Shown here piece by piece: positions 6,405 through 14,012 of a DNA stretch of 50,321 bases. Position 1 is the stretch's first letter; every line of letters starts with the position of its first letter. Origin of the DNA: Thiomargarita sp. (GTDB lineage: Bacteria > Pseudomonadota > Gammaproteobacteria > Beggiatoales > Beggiatoaceae); the NCBI GenBank assembly GCA_020718845.1, contig DYRG01000007.1, positions 35,908 through 86,228 of the forward strand. The letters run 5' to 3'. The notes beneath the pieces are model-generated. The model made no database searches. It saw only the letters and a list, made by a program, of their open reading frames with translations, and was not told the DNA's origin. The translations under genes were made by a program, and so were the position numbers.

Positions 6405-8851
6405 ATAGTATTACAGTTTTTTATATTACCATTTTAATAATAACCATATCTCTTTTTTTTATGGGAGCGGTTGTTTGGGTAAAAATAAAATCAATAAAAG
6501 AATCTATAGTAATGGAGGATTTAGAAAAAAAAGGATTTAAGCTGGATATATCAAGATTACCGAAACCGTCGACAAAATTAGTGGGAAGAATTGAGGAATT
6601 AGAGGATTTAAACAATGCACTTTTGGATAAGAATAAAAATATAGCGTATATTTGTGCGGCGGGAGGAATTGGGAAGTCGGCGTTGACATTTCAATGGTTG
6701 AAAAATATGCAGCCCGAGTATTGCAATGTTGAGAAAGTGTTTGCGTGGTCGTTTTATTCGCAAGGGTCGCACGATACGCAAAATTCGTCGACGGCTTTTT
6801 TTCAAGAAGCGTTGCCGTTTTTTGGTTTCAACGGAGAAATGCCCAAAGATGATACGGCGAAAGGGCGTTTATTAGTAAAATATCTTAATAATCAATCCTT
6901 TATTTTAATCTTAGATGGATTAGAACCGTTGCAACATCGGGTCAATATTTTAGACGGTGAATTAAAAGATGTGGGGATTCGGGCGTTAATTGACGATCTG
7001 TTTTATCATGGTTTGAAAGCAGAGAAAAATTTAGTTTTAATATCATCGCGGCAACCCTTAAAAGAATTAGAAAGTTGGGATCAAGAAAAGTATTTGAATC
7101 TTGATTTGAAAACCTTGAACGAACTAGATAGCATTCAATTATTACAAAATTTGGGCGTTAAAGGAACGGAGAAAGAATTTAAGAAAATTTTTGAGGAAAT
7201 TCAAGGTCATGCGTTATCATTGATTTTGTTAGGAAAATTATTAGTTAATGAGTTTGATGGCGATATTCAAATGCGCGATCAATTGCCGAATTTATGGGAA
7301 GAAGAAAAATTAGGAAATCATACTAAGAAAATTTTGCAATATTATTGGAATTTGTGGAATGATGAAACACCCGAGAAAGCGTTGTTGTGTTTGTTAGGAT
7401 TATTTGATCGACCAATGGGTTTATTGGAAAAAGAGCATTTAATTAAAAATGCAGATATTTCTAACCCTTTGAAATTATTAAATAACTTACAGTTTAAAAA
7501 AGTCGAAAAGGGATTAGAAAAAGCGGGTTTGTTGTTGCATATTCAGGACTGGCAATCCTCAAAGGACTGCCAGTCCATTGCTGTTTCAAGAAAAGAATGG
7601 GATTGTCACCCGTTGATTCGGGAATTTGTCGGAGAACAATTTAAACAACAGCATTTTAACTTATTTCAACAAGCGCATTTGAAGTTATTTGAATTTTATC
7701 AACAATTACCAGAGAAAAACCAACCCGATACACCCGAAGAACTTGCGCCGTTATATCGCGCCGTTGTGCATGGTTGTTTGGCGGGGGAATTTCAGAAAGC
7801 ATTAGATGATGTTTATTGGGAGAGAATTAAACGAAAAGAAGAATATTACAGCACTCAAAAATTGGGGTTGTATAGCGAAGATTTAAGCGCGTTGGCGGCG
7901 TTTTTCCCGCAGGGTTGGTCACAACCCGTCCAACAGGGCTTATCCGAAGCCGATCAAGCATGGTTATTAGCCGCCGCCTCGTTTTGTCTAATGTCCTTAG
8001 GGCGGCTCGCCGAAGCCATTCAGCCCAGACAGGCTGCTTTAAAAATTCGTGTAAAAACAAAGGATTGGGAAAATTCTTCAAGGACAGCGCAAAACCTTGT
8101 GGATTTAATGCTGCCGTTGGGACAATTAACCGAAGCGACCACCGCTGCGCAACAAGCCCTTGATTATGCTCAACAAGCTGAAGATTTATTTGAACAAACG
8201 AAAAGTCAAGCCTATTTAGCAACGGCATTGCATCGGGTAGGAAAATTAGAGGAATCTCAAAAGAATTTTGAACAAGCTGAACAATTACAAAAAGAAAGAC
8301 AACCAAACAATCCTCAATTATATTCAGGTGCTGGATTTTATTATTGTGCGTTGTTATTAGATCAAGCAACCGAGCAAACGGAGATTCAAACGGTTTTGAA
8401 ACGGGGCAAATATTCTTTAGAAATTGGGATTGCAAATAATCATTTAATAACGATTTCTTTAGATCAATTAACTCTCGCCCGCGCTTATTTCAAATTGGAT
8501 GAACTAAAAGAAGCAGAAAACTATTTTAATCAAGCAGTTGAAGGGGTTCGAAAAGCTGGAAAAATTGAATTTATGCCAATATTTCTCCTCGACCGAGCAA
8601 ACTTTTTCATAAAAATCAATAAATTAGAAGAAGCGAAACGAGATTTAAGCGAGGCAAAACAAATCATTTCCCGCAGCGGCATGAAACTCTATGAAGTCGA
8701 TTATCATCTCGCCATGTGTCGTTTCTTTCATCTCACCAAAGAAAAACTTTCTTTCGACAAACATTTATCCGCCGCCAAAACCCTGATCAAATCAACAGGC
8801 TATCATTTAAGAGATAAATCCGTTTTAGAACTCGAAAACCTAACTTTTTAA
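6401..8851 (+). CDS. Membrane-anchored STAND NTPase with TPR sensor region
   Basis: An 816-residue protein. One N-terminal transmembrane helix (residues 4-27) precedes a STAND-type (NB-ARC/NACHT-like) ATPase. The entry motif LVGRIEEL is near 60-67. Walker A is AAGGIGKSA (Lys92) and Walker B is FILILDGLEP (Asp172). An LISSRQ sensor-like motif sits near 222. A winged-helix-like segment with HPLIREFVGEQF lies near 402-413. From about residue 500 to the end are helical TPR-like repeats, the usual ligand-sensing part of STAND switches. Translation is coupled to the protease gene by a 4-base overlap. An in-frame palindromic repeat codes for DWQSSKDCQSI near residues 382-392. The stop codon is the first three bases of a dispersed repeat. 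Family biology suggests sensing through TPRs, ATP-driven oligomerisation and activation of the protease. A defence role is inferred. Confidence 0.85.
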   Translation: MNSITVFYITILIITISLFFMGAVVWVKIKSIKESIVMEDLEKKGFKLDISRLPKPSTKLVGRIEELEDLNNALLDKNKNIAYICAAGGIGKSALTFQWLKNMQPEYCNVEKVFAWSFYSQGSHDTQNSSTAFFQEALPFFGFNGEMPKDDTAKGRLLVKYLNNQSFILILDGLEPLQHRVNILDGELKDVGIRALIDDLFYHGLKAEKNLVLISSRQPLKELESWDQEKYLNLDLKTLNELDSIQLLQNLGVKGTEKEFKKIFEEIQGHALSLILLGKLLVNEFDGDIQMRDQLPNLWEEEKLGNHTKKILQYYWNLWNDETPEKALLCLLGLFDRPMGLLEKEHLIKNADISNPLKLLNNLQFKKVEKGLEKAGLLLHIQDWQSSKDCQSIAVSRKEWDCHPLIREFVGEQFKQQHFNLFQQAHLKLFEFYQQLPEKNQPDTPEELAPLYRAVVHGCLAGEFQKALDDVYWERIKRKEEYYSTQKLGLYSEDLSALAAFFPQGWSQPVQQGLSEADQAWLLAAASFCLMSLGRLAEAIQPRQAALKIRVKTKDWENSSRTAQNLVDLMLPLGQLTEATTAAQQALDYAQQAEDLFEQTKSQAYLATALHRVGKLEESQKNFEQAEQLQKERQPNNPQLYSGAGFYYCALLLDQATEQTEIQTVLKRGKYSLEIGIANNHLITISLDQLTLARAYFKLDELKEAENYFNQAVEGVRKAGKIEFMPIFLLDRANFFIKINKLEEAKRDLSEAKQIISRSGMKLYEVDYHLAMCRFFHLTKEKLSFDKHLSAAKTLIKSTGYHLRDKSVLELENLTF
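7546..7576. repeat. Palindromic repeat inserted in frame in the STAND gene
   Basis: GGACTGGCAATCC (7546-7558) and GGACTGCCAGTCC (7564-7576) form a hairpin with one mismatch around a TCAAA loop. It keeps the reading frame and adds about 11 residues between the ATPase helical part and the winged-helix-like segment, where a loop would tolerate it. Confidence 0.75.
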
Positions 8852-8888
8852 CACAGATGAACACAGATGAAAAAACACAAATAAACAC
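8849..8888. repeat. Dispersed ACACAGAT-family repeat starting with a stop codon
   Basis: The stretch begins TAACACAGATGAACACAGAT, and the TAA is the stop of the STAND gene. The same TAACACAGAT opening supplies the stop of atpA (19464-19466, minus strand). Confidence 0.8.
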
Positions 8889-8890
8889 TA

Positions 8891-8923
8891 AAACCTGACA
8901 GGTTTCAAAAACCTGTCAGGTTT
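8891..8923. repeat. Palindrome AAACCTGACAGGTTT
   Basis: AAACCTGACAGGTTT at 8891-8905 is followed after three bases by AAACCTGTCAGGTTT at 8909-8923. Each arm is itself nearly palindromic and the pair can form a long hairpin. This type of repeat is widely dispersed in bacterial genomes. It might also end the STAND transcript, but there is no T-run. Confidence 0.8.
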
Positions 8924-8936
8924 GGAACTAAAAGAA

Positions 8937-8960
8937 GGTGCAATTGCATTGCACCCTACA
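8937..8960. repeat. Dispersed palindromic repeat GGTGCAATTGCATTGCACC
   Basis: A 24-base element containing GGTGCAATTGCATTGCACC followed by CTACA. An identical copy in the same orientation lies at 13814-13837. Confidence 0.85.
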
Positions 8961-8999
8961 TTGGACACCCGAAAATTGAAATAAAAGAGGTAATAAACC

Positions 9000-9206
9000 G
9001 TGCAAAGTATTTCATTTAATCATTTGGTTGAGCAAGTTCAACAATTAGCCATCGATGAGAAACAGGTATTATGGGAATTATTGGAAAAATATTTACAGGA
9101 AGAACGGCGTAATGCTATCTATGAGTCTTATCAAGAAGCGCGGGAAGTTGAAGAACATTTAACCTTTTCAAGCGATATTGAGCAACTAAAAAAGCAATTA
9201 CAATGA
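9000..9206 (+). CDS. Antitoxin-like small protein
   Basis: A 68-residue protein from a GTG start with a GAGG ribosome site. The sequence (ISFNHLVEQVQQLAIDEKQVLWELLEKYL...) is amphipathic and acidic. It resembles the short antitoxins found immediately upstream of RelE/YafQ-like toxins. Its stop overlaps the ATG of a toxin frame by four bases (ATGA), the usual coupled arrangement. The toxin is broken, so this antitoxin appears orphaned. Specific family not assigned. Confidence 0.6.
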   Translation: MQSISFNHLVEQVQQLAIDEKQVLWELLEKYLQEERRNAIYESYQEAREVEEHLTFSSDIEQLKKQLQ

Positions 9207-9405
9207 TTAAGATTGCATTTAGTCCCGCTTTTGAACGAAATTTTTAGAGGTGTTTGAACCTCAACTTAAAACGCATAAATTAACTGGAAAATTACAAGAT
9301 TTGTGGAGTTTCAGCATCGACTATGATTTACGAGTGATCTTTTATTTCGTAAATGAAACAAATGCCGTATTTGTTGATATTAGTTCTCATGATGAAGTGT
9401 ATTAG
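9203..9405 (+). pseudogene. Frameshifted, internally deleted RelE/YafQ-like toxin
   Basis: The frame opens MIKIAFSPAFERNF and stops at once. In another frame the sequence continues from LEVFEPQLKTHKLTGKLQD to DLRVIFYFVNETNAVFVDI and SSHDEVY, stop at 9403-9405. That is the C-terminal half of a RelE-superfamily mRNA interferase of the type LTGKL...WSFSIDYDLRVIF. The family is normally near 85-90 residues and only about 67 codons are left. A deletion of roughly 20-25 codons with a frame change is therefore the simplest explanation. It should be inactive. Confidence 0.7.
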
Positions 9406-9447
9406 TTTTTCCGATAAACAAAAAACCTTTTATTCTTCAAAAGTGAC

Positions 9448-9476
9448 TTGTCAAGAGGAAAATCCGCTAATATAAT
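9448..9476 (+). promoter_or_regulatory. Sigma70-type promoter for argD
   Basis: TTGTCA at 9448-9453 and TATAAT at 9471-9476 are separated by 17 bases, close to the ideal housekeeping promoter. Transcription should start near 9483, just before the hairpin at 9495-9516. Confidence 0.7.
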
Positions 9477-9494
9477 TGATTTTTTTCAATAAAG

Positions 9495-9528
9495 AGCAGT
9501 CGTTCGGTCGACTGCTTTTTCGTTTTTT
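9495..9528 (+). terminator. Intrinsic terminator hairpin in the argD leader
   Basis: AGCAGTCG (9495-9502) and CGACTGCT (9509-9516) form a perfect 8-bp stem with a 6-base loop, followed by TTTTT, CG and TTTTTT. It lies between the promoter and the GGGGGG ribosome site of argD, so it could stop most transcripts before the gene. Alternatively it ends transcripts from upstream. Confidence 0.7.
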
Positions 9529-9543
9529 AGGGGGGAATACACG

Positions 9544-10719
9544 ATGACAACCACCCATTTAATGCCCAATTATGCGCGGCAACCTATTGTTTTTACGAAA
9601 GGTTCTGGCGTTTATTTGTGGGATAGCAACGGTGAAAAATATTTAGATGTGCTGTCGGGCGTGGCGGTGTGCGCGTTGGGTCATGCGCATCCAACATTGA
9701 GCGCGGCAATCGCCGATCAAGCCGCGACCTTGATTCACACTTCAAATCATTACGGCATCGAATTACAGTCACAATTGGCGGATAAACTGGCGAATTTGTC
9801 AGGCATGGAAACCGCGTTTTTCTGCAATTCGGGCGCGGAAGCAAACGAAGCCGCGATCAAATTAGCGCGTTATTGGGGTAATTCTCAATCTATTGAAAAT
9901 CCTAAAGTTATTGTGATGGAAGGCAGTTTTCACGGTCGGACAATGGGTGCATTGAGCGCGACGGGAAATACGAAAATCCAAAAAGGGTTTGAGCCTTTAT
10001 TGCAAGGTTTTATCCGCGTTTCTTATAATAATATTGAGGAAATTCAAAATCTTACAAGCGACAAATCGATTGTAGCGATTTTAGTCGAACCCGTGCAAGG
10101 CGAAGGCGGCGTGAATATTCCTTCAACAGGTTATTTACAAAAATTACGAGAAATCTGCAATCAAAACAATTGGTTATTAATGCTTGATGAAGTCCAAACG
10201 GGGATCGGACGGACGGGAAAATGGTTTGCGTTTCAACACGAAAACATCATGCCCGACGTGATGTGTTTGGCGAAAGGCTTGGGCGGCGGCGTGCCGATTG
10301 GGGCGTGTTTGGCGACGGGCAAAGTGGCGCAAACCCTTCAAGCGGGAACGCACGGTTCGACGTTTGGAGGAAATCCTTTAGCGTGTCGAGCGGCTTTAAC
10401 CGTTATCGATGTCATTGAAAAACAAGGCATTTGTGAACACGTTGAAAAAATGGGATTACGTTTTTTAAATGGATTTCGAGCTGAATTAAAAGGCATTTCA
10501 AATGTCAAAGAAATTAGAGCAAAAGGCTTAATGGTTGGGATTGAATTAGATCGTCCGTGCGCTGAATTGGTGAAATTAGCATTAAAAGAACATCTTTTGA
10601 TCAATGTCACCGCCGATAAAACGATTCGTTTATTACCGCCTTTAATTATCAATGAAACACAAGTAGATGAAATTATTCAGATTTTAAGTCCATTGATTCG
10701 CAAGTTTCTATCTGAATAA
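9544..10719 (+). CDS. argD: Acetylornithine aminotransferase
   Basis: A class III PLP-dependent aminotransferase of 391 residues. It converts N-acetylglutamate semialdehyde to acetylornithine in arginine synthesis, and relatives also act in lysine synthesis. Visible signatures are the substrate-entry motif [59 protein letters not shown], and the PLP lysine Lys244 in [13 protein letters not shown]. Length and start (GGGGGG ribosome site) match the family. It is followed by argF 26 bases downstream in the same direction. The leader contains a terminator-like hairpin after a strong promoter. Confidence 0.96.
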   Translation: MTTTHLMPNYARQPIVFTKGSGVYLWDSNGEKYLDVLSGVAVCALGHAHPTLSAAIADQAATLIHTSNHYGIELQSQLADKLANLSGMETAFFCNSGAEANEAAIKLARYWGNSQSIENPKVIVMEGSFHGRTMGALSATGNTKIQKGFEPLLQGFIRVSYNNIEEIQNLTSDKSIVAILVEPVQGEGGVNIPSTGYLQKLREICNQNNWLLMLDEVQTGIGRTGKWFAFQHENIMPDVMCLAKGLGGGVPIGACLATGKVAQTLQAGTHGSTFGGNPLACRAALTVIDVIEKQGICEHVEKMGLRFLNGFRAELKGISNVKEIRAKGLMVGIELDRPCAELVKLALKEHLLINVTADKTIRLLPPLIINETQVDEIIQILSPLIRKFLSE

Positions 10720-10745
10720 TTGAACTAAAAGGAAGGAGAAGAAAA

Positions 10746-11660
10746 ATGGCTATTCGGCATTTTTTAAGTTTATTGGATTTAACGCCAATTGAACTAAACA
10801 ATTTATTACAACGCGCCATCGAATTAAAACGTCAGCACAAAGACGGCACTAGCCCACAATGCTTAAAAAACAAAGTGTTAGGCATGATCTTTGAAAAATC
10901 GTCGACGCGGACTCGAGTGTCGTTTGAATCGGCAATGGCACAATGCGGCGGTCACGCGATCTTTTTATCGCCTAAAGATACCCAACTCGGACGCGGTGAA
11001 CCCGTCGAAGATACCGCAAGAGTTTTATCGGGAATGGTCGACGCGGTGTGCATTCGGACGTATCGTCAAGAAACCATTGAAAAATTCGCAGCTTACGCCA
11101 GCATTCCCGTCATCAACGCACTCACCGATGCGCATCATCCGTGTCAATTATTGGCGGATATTCAAACCTTTATCGAATATCGAGGAGCAATTCAAGGCAA
11201 ACGAGTCGCGTGGATTGGCGACGGTTTTAATATGTGTAATTCATTTATTCATGCGGCGAAACAGTTTGATTTTGAACTGAGAATCGCTGCGCCACACGGT
11301 TATCAACCTTCAGAATCAATGCTTTCGGAAGCGGAAGGTCGAGCGGAATTGCGAGAAGACCCCAATTGGGCTGTGGAAAAAGCGGATTTGATCGTCACCG
11401 ACGTGTGGGCGAGCATGGGTCAAGAAGACGAGCAAGCGTTGCGTGAGCGGATTTTCGCGCCTTACCAAGTCAATGCCGCACTCATGGCGAAAGCGAATCC
11501 TAGCGCGTTGTTTATGCACTGTTTGCCCGCGCATCGAGGCGAAGAAGTCACCAATGAAGTCATCGAAGGCGCGCAAAGCGTGGTGTGGGAAGAAGCGGCG
11601 AATCGTCTGCACGCACAAAAAGCCCTTTTAGAGTTTCTCTTGGTGACTTCACAAGAATGA
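10746..11660 (+). CDS. argF: Ornithine carbamoyltransferase
   Basis: A 304-residue anabolic ornithine transcarbamylase making citrulline from ornithine and carbamoyl phosphate. The carbamoyl-phosphate motif [10 protein letters not shown] is near residues 54-63. [20 protein letters not shown] and [12 protein letters not shown] (ornithine-binding and catalytic Cys) are all present. A strong GGAAGGAG ribosome site precedes the ATG. It forms an operon with argD, and its TGA overlaps the surE start by four bases. Confidence 0.96.
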   Translation: MAIRHFLSLLDLTPIELNNLLQRAIELKRQHKDGTSPQCLKNKVLGMIFEKSSTRTRVSFESAMAQCGGHAIFLSPKDTQLGRGEPVEDTARVLSGMVDAVCIRTYRQETIEKFAAYASIPVINALTDAHHPCQLLADIQTFIEYRGAIQGKRVAWIGDGFNMCNSFIHAAKQFDFELRIAAPHGYQPSESMLSEAEGRAELREDPNWAVEKADLIVTDVWASMGQEDEQALRERIFAPYQVNAALMAKANPSALFMHCLPAHRGEEVTNEVIEGAQSVVWEEAANRLHAQKALLEFLLVTSQE

Positions 11661-12415
11661 AAATCTTAGTCAGCAACGATGACGGCTACCAAGCGGCGGG
11701 GATTTTAGCACTCGTTGAGATGTTGCAATCACTTGATTTTGTTGAAAAAATTACCGTCGTTGCCCCCGACCGAGATCGCAGCGGCGCGAGTCATTCTTTA
11801 ACGCTCGATCAACCGTTACGCCCCGTCGAAGTTCAACCCGATTTTTATCATGTGAATGGCACGCCGACCGATTGTGTTCACTTAGCAATCAATGGTTTAT
11901 TAGATTTTATGCCAGATATGGTGATTTCGGGAATTAATGCGGGCGCGAATTTGGGCGATGATGTATTGTATTCGGGAACGGTCGCGGCGGCGATGGAAGG
12001 GCGATTTTTGGGATTGCCGGCGATTGCGGTGTCGATGGGCAATTACAAAACGCCACAACATTATTCGACCGCCACGCAAGTTTTATCTAATTTAATCAAA
12101 CGCTTACATCAATATCCATTATCACGCGATACGATTTTAAATATCAATGTTCCGAATGTGCCTTTTGAAGCGTTAAAAGGTATGCAAATCACACGCTTAG
12201 GACATCGACATCAATCCGAACCGATGATCAAAGCCTTCGATCCGCGAGGTCGAGCGATTTATTGGTTAGGACCGCCTGGCAATGCGCGTGATGACGGCGA
12301 AGGCACTGATTTTTATGCACTTTCTCAAAACATCACCTCGATCACGCCTTTGCAAATCGACTTAACCCGTCACGCCGATATTCCCATTTTAAGCGAGTGG
12401 TTATCTTTAACCTGA
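11657..12415 (+). CDS. surE: 5'/3'-nucleotidase SurE
   Basis: A survival protein, a metal-dependent nucleoside monophosphatase of 252 residues. The start is at 11657, where ATGA overlaps the argF stop. A longer frame from 11585 lies inside argF and is rejected. The metal-site motif [11 protein letters not shown] (Asp8, Asp9) opens the protein. [20 protein letters not shown] and the catalytic loop [25 protein letters not shown] follow. surE is usually next to pcm; coupling to argF is unusual. The stop codon lies inside a 19-base dispersed repeat (12408-12426). Confidence 0.95.
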   Translation: MKILVSNDDGYQAAGILALVEMLQSLDFVEKITVVAPDRDRSGASHSLTLDQPLRPVEVQPDFYHVNGTPTDCVHLAINGLLDFMPDMVISGINAGANLGDDVLYSGTVAAAMEGRFLGLPAIAVSMGNYKTPQHYSTATQVLSNLIKRLHQYPLSRDTILNINVPNVPFEALKGMQITRLGHRHQSEPMIKAFDPRGRAIYWLGPPGNARDDGEGTDFYALSQNITSITPLQIDLTRHADIPILSEWLSLT

Positions 12416-12426
12416 GTTCGGGATAA
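12408..12426. repeat. 19-bp dispersed repeat containing the surE stop
   Basis: TAACCTGAGTTCGGGATAA here is exactly the reverse complement of 37267-37285. The TGA inside it is the surE stop codon. The rest of the 12416-12595 gap is AT-rich with no gene I can support. Confidence 0.8.
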
Positions 12427-12595
12427 GGAAGTAGATAAGAGGTTGAATTTCCAGAAAAAGTTGTTGATAAAAATATGCTTATCGAAAAGATTTTTTGTGA
12501 TTGGACAGCAAGGTAACTCTGCTTTTATTTCAAATGATCAAAAATTTCAACCCACTGTTTGATAAGCACTTTTTTTGATTGCGATCCTGAGTTTT

Positions 12596-13486
12596 TTAAA
12601 GTTCTTCGCCCCAGATTTTGGCGATTTTTGTTTTGATTTTTGTTTCAAATTGCGCAACCAGTTGTTTGCACGCCTCGACCGCCGCTCGTTCTTTCTCGAT
12701 TTCCTCTACTATCGCGTTTTGGATTTCTAATGGGGGACGTGGGATTTCTATTCTTAATAAATCATTTTGATTCATCGTTGTCATTGTTGCTGATCGAGAG
12801 TTCTCAATTAAATTTTCCCGTGCAATTGGATGTTGCCAATAAATAGCTAAATATCTAGGATTTATTATAGATTTATTTACTTGTACTCTCATCAAATGGC
12901 ATTCAAAAACAATTGGTTCTTCTAGTTTATCTATGTATGCACACCATCCTATTCCTTCTTTTTTTAGGGAAGAACGACAGAAGAATAGATCATCTTTTTC
13001 AACGGAATATAGTTGTAACTCCTTTTCTGTAACATCAACTCTTTCTAGCGAATTTGTATCAATAGCTAAAGACTTATACAAATCTGAAACATTAATTAAT
13101 TTAACTCCTCTTCCAAATTCCTCTCGTTTTTTAAACACACCATTATTAACTTTCAAACAAATATCGCCTAATTTAACTATTTCCCAATCGGGATTGATTG
13201 AAATGGTTGGACGATAGTTTGAAATCACTTGTTTTGCGCCATCAATCACCTTTTGATATTGCTCAATTTCTTCAACTATTCCATTCTGAACTTCTAACGG
13301 CGGCAACGGGATTTCAAAACCATAAAATCCACTTATTTGCAAATGTTTAACATTTGTTCCATGAGAATAAGTTTTTATACTTTCGTGGTACTTTTCATTT
13401 CTTAGAATGAAAAATATATATTTAGGATGTACTGTTTCTAAAAACTCATCTCTAAATATTAATTTTCCTAAAAATTTCTGGAATAT
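12596..13486 (-). pseudogene. hsdS: Truncated type I specificity subunit (HsdS)
   Basis: The open frame reads as HsdS from 13486 down to the stop at 12596 but has no proper start. It begins inside the first target-recognition domain (QKFLGKLIFRDEFLETV, VHPKYIFFILRNEKYHES). The first conserved helix follows (IPLPPLEVQNGIVEEIEQY). A full second recognition domain and the second conserved repeat (IPRPPLEIQNAIVEEIEKE) complete it. The N-terminal part of the first recognition domain is gone. The HsdS frame joins directly onto the hsdM remnant in another frame around 13460-13486, so one deletion removed the end of hsdM and the start of hsdS. A shorter protein from an internal TTG (13342) is possible but would bind only a half-site. 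Confidence 0.75.
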
Positions 13487-13769
13487 TCAACGCCGTGCTG
13501 AATTTCTCTAATGCTGACATATAAGTAATTAAGCGTTGTTCTCCACTTAATGTTTTACTCATCAAATTAGCCCATTTATACTGATCTAATTCATCAACAA
13601 TAAAACTTGCAATGCCTCCAAGTTCCTCTGATTGTCGATCCATATCATCCATGAATTTATAAATCAACGCCGTCGTAATTTGCTCAACTTGGGTTTTTGG
13701 ATCAGGCACTTTTCCTACCAAAATATCTCGCGCCGAATCAATCCGTCTTTTTGTTTCTGAATCTAACAT
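13452..13769 (-). pseudogene. hsdM: N-terminal fragment of type I methyltransferase (HsdM)
   Basis: The start is ATG 13769 with a GGGAAA ribosome site. About 105 residues match the HsdM N-terminal helical domain (LDSETKRRIDSARDILVGKVPDP, KTQVEQITTALIYKFMDDMD, ALEKFSTALNIPEIFR). After IPEIFR the frame should continue into the catalytic domain with the AdoMet motif and NPPF. Instead it gives KINI and a stop. Several hundred residues are missing, so no methylation from this gene is possible. Confidence 0.85.
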
Positions 13770-13813
13770 CCGTGTTTCCCTTTTTTCCTTAATAAATTTA
13801 CAGGTAATTTCTT

Positions 13814-13837
13814 GGTGCAATTGCATTGCACCCTACA
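13814..13837. repeat. Second copy of GGTGCAATTGCATTGCACC repeat
   Basis: Identical to 8937-8960. Its right edge supplies the TAG stop (13833-13835, minus strand) of the small gene at 13833-14009. Confidence 0.85.
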
Positions 13838-14009
13838 AACAACTAATCACTTCCTCTGCGGTTTGTGCAATATAATGACCTTGATAAAATGCGCGCAAAT
13901 CATGCTTCGCTTCAATCGCAATTTTTTCACGCTCCATATCAATTAACGTTCTTTGTTGATCTAAAGGAAGTTGTATTGCTTCATCAAGCACTTTTTCTAA
14001 TGTCATCAT
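13833..14009 (-). CDS. Small antitoxin-like protein inside the restriction locus
   Basis: A 58-residue frame, MMTLEKVLDEAIQLPLDQQRT onward, begins three bases after the hsdR stop, with the GGAG of the hsdR end as ribosome site. The pattern (xLEKVLDEAxQLPLDQQRxLIDxxxxE) resembles the N-terminal half of short addiction-module antitoxins. The last residues (ISCL) and the stop come from the inserted palindromic repeat, so the original C-terminus may be lost. No toxin frame is beside it. It may be a remnant. Confidence 0.5.
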   Translation of the reverse strand: MMTLEKVLDEAIQLPLDQQRTLIDMEREKIAIEAKHDLRAFYQGHYIAQTAEEVISCL

Positions 14010-14012
14010 ACT

